From Phycisphaerales bacterium (lineage in GTDB: Bacteria > Planctomycetota > Phycisphaerae > Phycisphaerales > UBA1924), in assembly GCA_020849105.1 (NCBI GenBank), contig JADLGW010000004.1, forward strand, positions 1-64,000: a stretch of 64,000 nucleotides of DNA, written 5' to 3'. A program made the position numbers and the translations under genes. Positions 8,241-16,652 of the stretch are shown here, in pieces. The notes below the pieces were generated by a model. That model did not search any database, was not told the origin of the DNA, and was given only the letters and a program-made list of their open reading frames with translations. Position 1 is the stretch's first letter. The number at the start of each line of letters is the position of its first letter.

Positions 8241-10115
8241 ATGCATATCAGGGCCGGACGGCGGCGAACGGGGTGGACCATGGTGGGACGACTCTGGTGC
8301 GGCGTGGTGGCCCTGGCGGGCCTGTTGGGCTGTTCCTCAGTGACCGGTCAGCAGGTGCCGGCGGCGGAGACCGGCCCGCGGCTGGTCACCTCCCAACTGA
8401 TCGACGGCCAGGTGCTGATGCGCGACGCCAACAACGGGCGCGTGCTGATCCACAACCGCGGGCTGACGATCTACAACCCCGGCGACTCCCTGGCCCCCGA
8501 CGTCACGATGCAGGAGCAGCCGAGCGGGTTTGACCTGCTCCTCAACTACCGCAACACGGGGGCGCAGCGCCGCGGCGTGGGCAACATCCGCCTGGGCGTC
8601 GTGACGCTCGGGCCCGACATCACCTACGAGGACTTCCGCCACAACAGCGCCGACCTCCCTCTGAACGTGCAGACGATCACCGCCCTCGGGTGGAACTACC
8701 CGGCCGACCTTTACTCGCCGGTGGCGGTGCTGCGCAACGGCACCTACGCGATCGGGATCAGCCTTCAGTACCCCGTCATCGCCTATGCGCACGACGCGAT
8801 CATCACCGTCGCATCGCCGCGGGGCGCGTACATGAACGGCGAGGGCGGGCAGGGCTGGGCCGTCGGCTTTGACGTCTCCGGCGCGCCGCACGGCAGGGCC
8901 ATGCAGCACCCGGCGGTGCTCGAACCCGGCGAGTCCCGCCGCTATGTCCTCTCCGTCCGTGTCACCAGAAAGCCCGACCAGTGGGTCCGGACGCTGGCGC
9001 CGTACCGCGATTACTTCAACTGGGGCTACGGCGGGGTGAGGTACGAACTCGACCCCACCCCGCTCCTGGCGATCAACCCGGCGGACCCGACGTACATCTC
9101 GCCCACCAACCCCGCGGGGTGGGGGCCCGACACGCGCCCCGACACCTACGGGTGGTCGCGCTGGACCCAGAAGATGAACGGGCCGCTCGGCGCCTGGCCC
9201 GGGTACATGGTGTGGACCCCCACCGGGCTGTACAACCAGCACACAGAGAACAACTACCCGTTCCAGTTCACCACCCGCTGGCGGTCCAACCCACGGCTCA
9301 TGTCCGCGCTCGACAGCGAGGACGGCTTCCCGTCCGTCCGCGCCCGCGGAAAGCGGCTGGGCCTGTGGTGGGGCCGTTCGCTGCAGGTCGCCGGTCAGTG
9401 GAACGCCGCGACGCTGACCCCGCTGGACCCGCACAACCCCGCCCACGTCGAGGCGGCGACGGCCGAACTCGACCTGGCGGTGCGCGCCGGGGTCAGCGTC
9501 ATCGGGCTGGACTCCTTCTCGCACGACCTCATGCCCATCTGGGAGCAGGTTCTCTGGCTCAAGGCGATGCAGGCCAAGGCGCCGGGCGTGAAGTTTGTCA
9601 TCGAGCCGTCCGCGTGCGACGTGATGCACCGCCTGGCCGCCAGTTTCATCGACGGCTGGAACTTCGAGAACGTGCACACCATTGATGACCTGTACAAGGT
9701 CAAGAACCCCGACGCCCTGGCGGACTTCCTGCTCCCGGGGCACGAGACCTGGGTGGGCATGCGCTGGGACGGGTGGCGGCAGTTCAACGCCACGCCCACG
9801 CCCACCCGGATCCACAACGACATCCGGCGGTACGCTCAGTACGGCTATGTGCCCGTCGTCTTCCAGGAGCCCGCATACTCAGCGGAGTTCAGGGCCTCCG
9901 ACACGGAGCCGGCGACCATCCCGCCTGAGATCCGCACCCCGCGCGGGGCGCACGCGGGCATCATGACCGCGCCGTCCGTCATGAACGGCGGGGGCGCGGG
10001 CGCCGGCGGACCCACGACCCACTCGGGCCTGCCGATGAACCCGCTGTGGGCCGCCCGCCTGTTCTCCCGGTCCCAGTTGCGGCTGGCGATCAGGTCCGCG
10101 ATGGGGCTGCCGTAG
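8241..10115 (+). CDS. Lipoprotein with glycosidase-like (TIM-barrel) domain
   Basis: This is a protein of 624 residues (611 if the ATG at 8280 is used). It has a positively charged start, a hydrophobic stretch and the lipobox ALAGLLGCSS, so it is likely anchored in a membrane facing the periplasm. Residues ~40-260 look like a beta-sandwich, and ~260-560 like a barrel with acidic residues at strand ends, for example VIGLDSFSHD and KFVIEPSACDV. These resemble the catalytic aspartate and glutamate region of alpha-galactosidase-type hydrolases, but I cannot name the family. Its place after the Wzy-like gene suggests trimming or modification of the exported polysaccharide. GGGGGG lies before the ATG at 8241. 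Its 3' end overlaps the convergent epimerase by 26 bp. Confidence 0.6.
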   Translation: MHIRAGRRRTGWTMVGRLWCGVVALAGLLGCSSVTGQQVPAAETGPRLVTSQLIDGQVLMRDANNGRVLIHNRGLTIYNPGDSLAPDVTMQEQPSGFDLLLNYRNTGAQRRGVGNIRLGVVTLGPDITYEDFRHNSADLPLNVQTITALGWNYPADLYSPVAVLRNGTYAIGISLQYPVIAYAHDAIITVASPRGAYMNGEGGQGWAVGFDVSGAPHGRAMQHPAVLEPGESRRYVLSVRVTRKPDQWVRTLAPYRDYFNWGYGGVRYELDPTPLLAINPADPTYISPTNPAGWGPDTRPDTYGWSRWTQKMNGPLGAWPGYMVWTPTGLYNQHTENNYPFQFTTRWRSNPRLMSALDSEDGFPSVRARGKRLGLWWGRSLQVAGQWNAATLTPLDPHNPAHVEAATAELDLAVRAGVSVIGLDSFSHDLMPIWEQVLWLKAMQAKAPGVKFVIEPSACDVMHRLAASFIDGWNFENVHTIDDLYKVKNPDALADFLLPGHETWVGMRWDGWRQFNATPTPTRIHNDIRRYAQYGYVPVVFQEPAYSAEFRASDTEPATIPPEIRTPRGAHAGIMTAPSVMNGGGAGAGGPTTHSGLPMNPLWAARLFSRSQLRLAIRSAMGLP

Positions 10116-11061
10116 CCTCCTGGTACCACCGCCACTGCCGGCGGAGCCCTTCCTCGAACGGTGTCGAGGGGCTGTAGCCGAGTTCCGCGCGCGACCGCGT
10201 CAGGTCCGCCCAGGTGCGCTCCACATCGCCGGGCTGCATCGGCTTCCGGTTCACCACCGCGTCCCGGCCCACGGTGCGCTCTACCGCCGCCACCATCTCG
10301 TCCAGCCGCACGGGGCGGTCGCTGCCCAGGTTCCACACCCGGTACCCGTGCGCCGCAACGCGCTCGTACGCCGCCAGCACGCCCGCGACGATGTCGTCCA
10401 CATAGGTGAAGTCGCGTGCCATGGACCCGTCGCCGAACACGTCGATCGGCTCGCCCGCCCCGATGCGGCGCATGAACGCGCTGATCGCCAGGTCCGGCCT
10501 CTGGCGCGGCCCGAACACCGTGAAGAACCGCAGGCACGCCGTCGGCATCTTCGTCAGGGACCAGTGCGTGAACGCGATCAACTCGCACGCCCGCTTGGTC
10601 GCGGCGTACGGGCTGATGGGGTGCTCGACCGCGTGGTCCTCGCTGAAGGGCGTCCTGCGGTTGTTCCCGTAGACGCTGCTTGACGACGCCATGACGAACC
10701 GCGAGCAGCCGGCCCACCGCGCGGCCTCCAGCAGCACGCTCGTTCCCAGCACGTTGGCCCGGGCGTACCCCGCGGGGTCGGCGATGCTCGGGCGCACCCC
10801 CGCCTTCGCCGCCAGGTGGATCACGCCCTCCGGCCGCGTCCGCTGGAGGAGCGACCGCACCGCACCCTCATCGCAGATGTCCGCTTCCAGGAGTTCGAAC
10901 TCGGCGCCCGCCGCGCGAACCGCGGCCGCATTGGCGTCCTTCAGGCGCCGGTCGTAGAACGGATCGAAGTTGTCGATGCCGACGATGGAGTGCCCTCGCC
11001 CCAGGAGCGCCCCGGCCACATGCGACCCCAGAAAACCCGCGGCCCCTGTGACGAGGATCAC
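10090..11061 (-). CDS. NAD-dependent epimerase, UDP-glucuronate 4-epimerase-like
   Basis: This extended SDR protein of about 323 residues starts ILVTGAAGFLGSHVAG. It has GIDNFDPFYDRRLK, HLAAKAGVRPSI, the catalytic serine in MASSSSVYG and the YAATK tyrosine/lysine pair, followed by LRFFTVFGPRQRPD. This combination is typical of UDP-glucuronate 4-epimerases (GalE/WbpP relatives), giving UDP-galacturonate for polysaccharide synthesis. The start is a GTG at 11061, because GGGAGGT lies at 11071-11077, nine bases upstream; the GTG at 11085 would put that site inside the gene. It is convergent with the glycosidase-like lipoprotein gene and overlaps its 3' end. Confidence 0.82.
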   Translation of the reverse strand: MILVTGAAGFLGSHVAGALLGRGHSIVGIDNFDPFYDRRLKDANAAAVRAAGAEFELLEADICDEGAVRSLLQRTRPEGVIHLAAKAGVRPSIADPAGYARANVLGTSVLLEAARWAGCSRFVMASSSSVYGNNRRTPFSEDHAVEHPISPYAATKRACELIAFTHWSLTKMPTACLRFFTVFGPRQRPDLAISAFMRRIGAGEPIDVFGDGSMARDFTYVDDIVAGVLAAYERVAAHGYRVWNLGSDRPVRLDEMVAAVERTVGRDAVVNRKPMQPGDVERTWADLTRSRAELGYSPSTPFEEGLRRQWRWYQEATAAPSRT

Positions 11062-11418
11062 TGCCAAGGGACCTCCCGTGCGCACAGTCCCCGCGCCGCT
11101 TGCGGGCGTGCTCCGCCTGACTTGACGGTATTCAGGATGCCGGGGTGGCCCTCACGAATCGGCCGTCCCCCCTGCAAAGCAGGGCGCCAACAATGGTCAG
11201 CGCCCCGCTGGAGGAGAGAGAGATCAGGTGAACAAGTACTCATTATCGGTCAGGGGAATGTTTTTTTTCCACTCGGGAATGTTTGCCAGCGTCAAAATAG
11301 GTAAAAGACTGGTGGACAAAGCATAATGTTGCGTACATGTACCGTATTTCGACCTATTCTTTTACGAACATTGACCCTGCCAACCGCCAACTTGTACACC
11401 GCAGTCTTCCATGCCCCT
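11062..11418. other. AT-richer intergenic region upstream of the epimerase
   Basis: No gene is seen. About 11240-11400 is clearly less GC-rich than the rest of the window. It contains a run of eight T, the direct repeat GGGAATGTTT twice about 20 bp apart, and the palindrome GTACATGTAC near 11334-11343. It lies upstream of the minus-strand epimerase and downstream of the minus-strand small lipoprotein gene, so it probably holds the epimerase promoter. On the minus strand a GATAAT-like -10 box is present but I see no well-spaced -35 box. Confidence 0.4.
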
Positions 11419-11826
11419 CTATGGATCGCGCCCACCGATTACTACGAGCCCCACCACTTCGGTCTCGGTGGCCAACTCCGCCAGGGCGACTTTCTCGGGC
11501 CTCTTTGTCGCGAAGAAGCCCCCCGCTCGGAACTTCTGCGAGTACTCATCCAAGAAGTCGCCCAGCGGCAGCGTGACCGTCTCGCCTACTTCCATGCCCT
11601 TGATTCCCAGCCCGTACCGCTGGTTGAGCCACATTGTTGACTCGCCAAACCGGCGTGCGGACGTGTTGGTCAGTTCGATCTTCGTCCCCCGGCGGATCAC
11701 CTGGATGTCAAGGGCATCCGCCCGCGGGAGCGCTGCCGGGTACACCGGGCCCTGGCGAATCTGCGCGGGGCCCGCGCACCCGGACATCACGGCGACGGCC
11801 ACGGCAAGGATGGGCAGGGATCGCAC
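11419..11826 (-). CDS. Small uncharacterised lipoprotein
   Basis: This predicted protein of 135 residues has a signal sequence ending in a lipobox-like VAVMSGCAG. The mature part has beta-rich features such as GTKIELTNTSARRFGES and GMEVGETVTLPLGDF, and ends in VVGLVVIGGRDP. No family is recognised. The start is a GTG at 11826 (GTGCGATCC), which places the hydrophobic segment directly at the N-terminus; upstream the frame runs antisense through the dihydrouridine synthase gene. The repeated statement in the sequence is of a protein stating its own name nowhere, so function remains open. It is divergent from the dihydrouridine synthase gene. Confidence 0.6.
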   Translation of the reverse strand: MRSLPILAVAVAVMSGCAGPAQIRQGPVYPAALPRADALDIQVIRRGTKIELTNTSARRFGESTMWLNQRYGLGIKGMEVGETVTLPLGDFLDEYSQKFRAGGFFATKRPEKVALAELATETEVVGLVVIGGRDP

Positions 11827-11949
11827 ACCCCTATAGTCCCCCCTTTGGGCTGCCAGAGCAACAACGCCACCCCGCCGAGCCCCGCGATCGCGCCTGGCTC
11901 CGACGGCATCGATGCGTCCCGCGCGGCGGAAGCCGCGGCCCGGCGCGGC

Positions 11950-13218
11950 ATGGACCCGCGTCTGACGGCCGTCATCCCCTCGTTTGACGCGCCGTTCTTC
12001 CAGGCGGGGCTGGCCGGCTACTCCGACGCGGCCATGCGGATCATCGCCCGCCGTCACGGGTGCCCCTACTGCGTCACGGAAGCGCTGCTGGACCGCACGT
12101 TGCTGGCGGGCGGACGCGGTTTCGCCAAGGCTGACCTCGGCGAGATCGAGGACAATGTGCCCGGGGGAGCGGAGGACCACCCGCTGGCCGGGCAGATCAT
12201 GGGCAGCGACCCGCGCGAGATGGCCGCGGCCGCCCTCAAGATGGTCGAGCAGGGGCAACGCGCACCCCGCGACTACCGGACCCTGGCGTACGAGCGGGAC
12301 GGGGTGCTGCCCAGCACACGCGCGGACGGTCGCATGGCGCGTGACCACCTGCGCTTGCCGGGAGGCGAGCAACTCGCGGCACCGGACGCGCACCGGGCCA
12401 CCGGCGCTGTCGTGCCCCGCCCGGTGCGCACGTTTGAGGTCATCGACGTCAACCTGGCCTGCCCGGTGAAGAAGATCGACCGCAAGGCCCGCGGCGGGCA
12501 CTGGCTGACGGAGCCGCGCGGCGCGATCGCGATCCTGGAGGCCGTGCGCGACGCCGTGCCGCGGGGTATCGCGTGCGCCGTCAAACTGCGCCGCGCCTAC
12601 GACGACACTCCGGAGATGGCCGCGAACTTCGGCATGATCGCGGACGCGGCGGAGCGGCTGGGTTACGCGTGGGCCACGGTGCACGGCCGCACGGTGGAAC
12701 AGAAGTATGTCGGTCCGTCGCGGTGGGACGTTCTGCGGGGCATCGTCCGGCGGCACCCGGGGCTGCCGATCCTGGGGTCGGGCGATATCTGGCACGCCGC
12801 GGATGTCTTCCGCATGATCGCGTACACCGGCGTGGCGGCCGTCAGCGTCGCGCGCGGATGCATCGGGAACCCCTGGGTCTTCCGGCAGGCCCGGGACCTG
12901 ATGGCCGGCCGCCGTCCACAGGCGCCCACCCTGGCCGAGCAGCGCGGCGTGCTGCTGGAGCACTTTGACCTGGCCCTGCGGGGCCACTCCGGCCGGCCCG
13001 GGCCGAGCGCGCGGAACGAGGAGTTCACGGCGCGCGGGATGCGGAAGTTCGGCGTCCGCTTTGCCCAGCACCACCCGCGGGCGGAGGAGGTCCGGGTCCA
13101 CATGACCCGGGTCAGTTCGCTTGCCGACTGGCGGGCGGTGGTGGACGGGTTCTACGAGGGCCGTCTCCCCGCCGAGACTCCGGCGGGTGCGTCCGCAGTC
13201 CCGGCCGCTCACGCCTGA
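11950..13218 (+). CDS. dus: tRNA-dihydrouridine synthase with an unusual insertion
   Basis: This is a Dus-family flavoenzyme of 422 residues that reduces uridine to dihydrouridine in tRNA loops using FMN and NADPH. Visible features are the N-terminal barrel strand with LAGYSDAAMR, the catalytic cysteine at ~171 in VIDVNLACPVKKIDRKARGG, AVKLRR, the histidine in TVHGRT, and the FMN-phosphate loop GSGDIWHAADVFRMI with SVARGCIGNPWVF. About 58 residues (~103-161) are inserted between the helix ending MVEQG and the strand FEVIDVN, where other Dus proteins have only a short turn. The ATG at 11950 is chosen; a TTG at 11845 would leave only 18 bp to the divergent lipoprotein start. Confidence 0.88.
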   Translation: MDPRLTAVIPSFDAPFFQAGLAGYSDAAMRIIARRHGCPYCVTEALLDRTLLAGGRGFAKADLGEIEDNVPGGAEDHPLAGQIMGSDPREMAAAALKMVEQGQRAPRDYRTLAYERDGVLPSTRADGRMARDHLRLPGGEQLAAPDAHRATGAVVPRPVRTFEVIDVNLACPVKKIDRKARGGHWLTEPRGAIAILEAVRDAVPRGIACAVKLRRAYDDTPEMAANFGMIADAAERLGYAWATVHGRTVEQKYVGPSRWDVLRGIVRRHPGLPILGSGDIWHAADVFRMIAYTGVAAVSVARGCIGNPWVFRQARDLMAGRRPQAPTLAEQRGVLLEHFDLALRGHSGRPGPSARNEEFTARGMRKFGVRFAQHHPRAEEVRVHMTRVSSLADWRAVVDGFYEGRLPAETPAGASAVPAAHA

Positions 13219-13243
13219 CCGGTTCCTCCGGTACGATTGCGCG

Positions 13244-14260
13244 ATGCCCACGGACGGCACCCCGCGCCCAGCGCCCGCACCGGAGGCGGAGGCCTCCCTC
13301 TACCTGCACCCGCAGACCCTGGCGCGCCTGGGCTCATTCGAGCTGCGCGCCAAGATGATCGTCGAGGGCGTGATGAGCGGGTCGCACCGCTCGCCCTACC
13401 ACGGCTTCAGCGTGGAGTTCGCCCAGCATCGCCCGTACGTCGCGGGCGACGACGTGCGCCACCTGGACTGGAAGGTCTACGCCCGTTCCGACAAACTGCA
13501 CCTGAAGCAGTACCAGCAGGAGACCAGCCTTGACCTGATGATCATGGTCGACGCCTCGGGCTCGATGCGTTACGGCTCCCGCACGTTCGAGGACGCCTCC
13601 GGCGCGGGCCACACCCTCAGCCCCGATGGACGCAGCAACTGGAGCAAGTTCGACCACGCCACGGCCATCGCGGCGGCCCTGGCGTACATCACGCTGCACC
13701 AGGGCGACCGGGCCGGTCTCACGGTCTTCGCCGACCAGATCACCGCGAGCATCCGGCGCTCCAGCACGATGGGCACATGGCGCCAGATCGTCGGGGCGCT
13801 GGCGATGCACTACCAGGGGGCGCCGACCGACAGCCCGACGGACATCGGGCGGGTGATCGACCAGATGCTGGCGAAACTGACCAACCGCTGCCTCATCGTG
13901 CTCATCAGCGACCTGCTGATGGACCCGGAGGACCTTCGCGCGGCGCTGGCCCGTGTGCGCCACAAGCGGCACGACATGATCCTGTTCCAGGTGCTGGACA
14001 GGGCGGAGATGGAGTTTGATTTCCGTGACGCGGCGCCCTTCGAGGGCATGGAGGGGGAGCCGCGCCTGCGCGTGGATCCACGGGCCATCCGCGCGGGGTA
14101 CCTCGGGGCGCTGAAGTCCCACCTGGCGGCTGTCGAGAGGATCGCCCGCGGCTTCGGCTTCGACTACCAACTGATGTCCACCCACGACTGGCTGGGCCCG
14201 CCGCTGGCGGCCTTTGTCGCGCGTCGCAACGCCATGATGCGGAGGGCGAAATCGGGATGA
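13244..14260 (+). CDS. DUF58 domain protein (von Willebrand A-like)
   Basis: This 338-residue protein belongs to the DUF58 family, which accompanies MoxR ATPases and Bat-type VWA proteins. The family hallmark is seen in SPYHGFSVEFAQHRPYVAGDD followed by DLDWKVYARSDKLHLKQ-type sequence (here VRHLDWKVYARSDK). The VWA-like fold carries a MIDAS motif DASGSM at ~105, then a HATAIAAALAYI helix. The ATG at 13244 follows the dus stop by 25 bp. It is the first gene of a block with two VWA membrane proteins. No MoxR ATPase gene is next to it, although that is the usual partner. Confidence 0.85.
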   Translation: MPTDGTPRPAPAPEAEASLYLHPQTLARLGSFELRAKMIVEGVMSGSHRSPYHGFSVEFAQHRPYVAGDDVRHLDWKVYARSDKLHLKQYQQETSLDLMIMVDASGSMRYGSRTFEDASGAGHTLSPDGRSNWSKFDHATAIAAALAYITLHQGDRAGLTVFADQITASIRRSSTMGTWRQIVGALAMHYQGAPTDSPTDIGRVIDQMLAKLTNRCLIVLISDLLMDPEDLRAALARVRHKRHDMILFQVLDRAEMEFDFRDAAPFEGMEGEPRLRVDPRAIRAGYLGALKSHLAAVERIARGFGFDYQLMSTHDWLGPPLAAFVARRNAMMRRAKSG

Positions 14261-14294
14261 AGCGGCAGAGCGGCAGGGTGGCGGAGCGGCCGAG
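14261..14294. repeat. 8-bp-period microsatellite after the DUF58 gene
   Basis: Directly after the DUF58 stop codon, about four 8-bp units follow one another: AGCGGCAG, AGCGGCAG, GGTGGCGG, AGCGGCCG. A second 8-bp-period tract lies inside miaB (55699-55730). The rest of the gap up to 14408 holds no gene; a TGCGATCGCA palindrome lies near 14298. Confidence 0.6.
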
Positions 14295-14408
14295 TGATGC
14301 GATCGCACCCTCGCCGCACGCCGCGCACCCGGGGAACCCGACGAACGGCGCGCCAAGCACCCGGGCTCGCACCGCGCGTCGCGCCGCTCCATCGCTGCGC
14401 CTCGTGCC

Positions 14409-16652
14409 ATGATTTTCCTCCACCCCATCCTGGCCGCGGTGGGTGCCGCCTGTGTCGCGGTCCCGATCCTCATCCACCTGCTCATGCGGCGGCGGCGCCG
14501 CCCGGTGGTGTGGGCCGCGATGCGGTTCATACTGGAGGCCGTCCGCCAGCAGAGGCGGCGGCTCCGCCTGGAGCAGTTCCTGCTGCTTGCGGCGCGATGC
14601 CTGCTCGTGCTGCTGGTCGCCGCGGCCATCGCCAGGCCGATCCTCAGCGGCGGCTCGGCGCTCTCGGGCCGCTCGGCCATCACGCTCTACCTGCTCATCG
14701 ATGACAGCCTCACGTCCTCCGCCCGCGAGGGCCCGGCCTCCGCCCTGGACCGGCACAAGGCCGCCGCGGCGGACCTTCTCAAGCAACTCGACCCCGCGGC
14801 CGGCGATCGTGCGGGGCTGGTCCTTCTCTCGGCCCCCGCGCAGCCGCTGGTCCTTCCGGCATCGGCCGGCGTGGGCGCCGTCGCGGGCCTGGTGCGCGAC
14901 CTTGAACCGACGGACGCGGCGGCCGACCTGCCCGGCGCGATCGCGGCCCTCGCGGGCCTGCGATCGGACGCCGCCCCTCCCGGCCGTACCGTCGTCGCGG
15001 TGCTCAGCGACTTTCTGACCGGCTCGGCGGATATCGAGCGCCCGCTGGGCCAACTCCCGGCGTCGCTCCGCCCCACCACCATCCTCATCACTGATGCGGC
15101 ACGGATGGGCCCCGACAACGTGACGATCACCGGCGTGGAACCGCTCCGCCCGGTCGTGGTGACGGGTGCGGACGCCGCGACACAGGCCCCCGTCCGCGTC
15201 TCACTCCGCCGCACCGGACCCGGGGTGGGCGTCGCCGCACCGGGCCTCGTGACGCTCCGTATCACCGCGCCGGGCCAGGCCGCGGTCCGTGCCGCGGGCC
15301 AGGGTCAGGTGCGATGGGCAGCGGGCCAATCCACCGCGGAAGTGCCGGTGGACCTGTCCGTGCCCGCCGGCGCCACGGGGTCGCTGGTCCTGACGGCAAC
15401 GGCGGACAACGACGCCATCGCGTCCGACAACACGTTCCGCCGAGCGGTCGAGGCCCGCGGGTCGCTGCGCGTGGCGCTCATTGCGTCCCGCCCGCTCCGT
15501 GCCGGCGCCTCCACGGGGATTCAGAAGTTTGAGCCCGCGGACTGGTTCCGCGTCGCGCTTGACCCCGCCACAGGGAGCCCCGGTGCGCCCCACGAGATCG
15601 AGGTCATCGACCTGGACCCCGCGTCCATTGACGCCCCGCGTGTATCGGGGATTGACGCCGCGATTGTCCTGCGCCCCGACGCCGTGACGGAACCCGGGTG
15701 GCGGCACCTCCGCACCCTCGTGGACGAGGGTGGCCTGCTTGTCGTGGCGCCGCCGCCCGACCTGACCGTTCACCTGTGGGCCGATGCGATGACGGCGGCC
15801 CTGGGCCTGGAGTGGACGATCGCGCGCGAAGCCCGAACGTACCCGGAGGGCGCCCCCCTGCGGGACGAAACCCAGCGGCAGGCGGTGCTGCCGAGTTCCC
15901 GGGACCTGCTCCGTGTGCTCGCCCCGGAGTTGCCCGAACTGGTGAAGCCCGTGCGGGTATTCCGGGTTTTGCCGGTCCAGCAAACGGCCGGCGGTAACGC
16001 GCCCCCGCCGTTGCTTGCCCTTGCGGACGGCACACCCCTGCTGCTGGCCGCGTCGCCGGGCAGCACCGCCGAAGCCGCCGGACGGGGGATCGTGGTGTTT
16101 CTCGCCGCCCCACCGTCGTTCGACTGGACCGATCTTCAGGCCCGCCCGCTCATGCTTCCGCTCATGCAAGAGGTCATCCGGATGGGCGTCGCCCGCGCCC
16201 GCGCCGGCTCCACCATGATCGCCGGCGCGGTCCCCAGCCTCCCGCCGCGGGCCACGGAACTCCGCCCGGTGGAGGGCGAATCACGGGCGCCACTTGCCCG
16301 CGGCGGCCCCATTCGTCGGAGCGGCGTGTTCGAGGCGCTGGACGATCGCGGCGGGGCGCGTGGCCTGCTCACGGTGAACGCCGACCCGGCCGCGGGACGC
16401 ACTGATCCGCAGCCGGTCAGCGCCATCGCGACCTGGCTGGCGTCCTGCGGCGGCACGGTCCATGTGCTCGGAACGACCACCGCAGAGGGGGCCGAAGGCA
16501 GCGGCGCCCTTCGGCAATCCATCGATCACGGCGGACAAGGATCGGGTTGGTCGCTCGGTCTTCTCATCGCGGCCCTTGGCGTCGCGCTCGCGGAACTCGC
16601 CATGGCCCGCTGGTTCAGCCATGCGCGTGTCGAACCGGGGGAGTCCCGATGA
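14409..16652 (+). CDS. BatA-type membrane protein with degenerate VWA domain
   Basis: This protein of 747 residues starts MIFLHPILAAVGAACVAVPILIHLL followed by an Arg cluster and VVWAAMRFIL, the signature of the N-terminal BatA membrane domain. A second membrane segment (LLLAARCLLVLLVAAAIARPIL) is followed by a periplasmic VWA-like domain in which the metal site is degenerate (LLIDDSLTSS). Later parts include a CARDB-like beta region (~250-350) and a Rossmann-like region with a VDEGGLLVV turn, and a final membrane helix near residue 720 (LGLLIAALGVALAELAMA). It overlaps the next gene by 4 bp. The family is typical of planctomycetes; role unknown. Confidence 0.8.
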   Translation: MIFLHPILAAVGAACVAVPILIHLLMRRRRRPVVWAAMRFILEAVRQQRRRLRLEQFLLLAARCLLVLLVAAAIARPILSGGSALSGRSAITLYLLIDDSLTSSAREGPASALDRHKAAAADLLKQLDPAAGDRAGLVLLSAPAQPLVLPASAGVGAVAGLVRDLEPTDAAADLPGAIAALAGLRSDAAPPGRTVVAVLSDFLTGSADIERPLGQLPASLRPTTILITDAARMGPDNVTITGVEPLRPVVVTGADAATQAPVRVSLRRTGPGVGVAAPGLVTLRITAPGQAAVRAAGQGQVRWAAGQSTAEVPVDLSVPAGATGSLVLTATADNDAIASDNTFRRAVEARGSLRVALIASRPLRAGASTGIQKFEPADWFRVALDPATGSPGAPHEIEVIDLDPASIDAPRVSGIDAAIVLRPDAVTEPGWRHLRTLVDEGGLLVVAPPPDLTVHLWADAMTAALGLEWTIAREARTYPEGAPLRDETQRQAVLPSSRDLLRVLAPELPELVKPVRVFRVLPVQQTAGGNAPPPLLALADGTPLLLAASPGSTAEAAGRGIVVFLAAPPSFDWTDLQARPLMLPLMQEVIRMGVARARAGSTMIAGAVPSLPPRATELRPVEGESRAPLARGGPIRRSGVFEALDDRGGARGLLTVNADPAAGRTDPQPVSAIATWLASCGGTVHVLGTTTAEGAEGSGALRQSIDHGGQGSGWSLGLLIAALGVALAELAMARWFSHARVEPGESR

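Noticed and set aside
11845-11950. TTG start of dus 35 codons upstream
   Set aside because: It leaves only 18 bp to the divergent gene start and adds residues not expected in the family.
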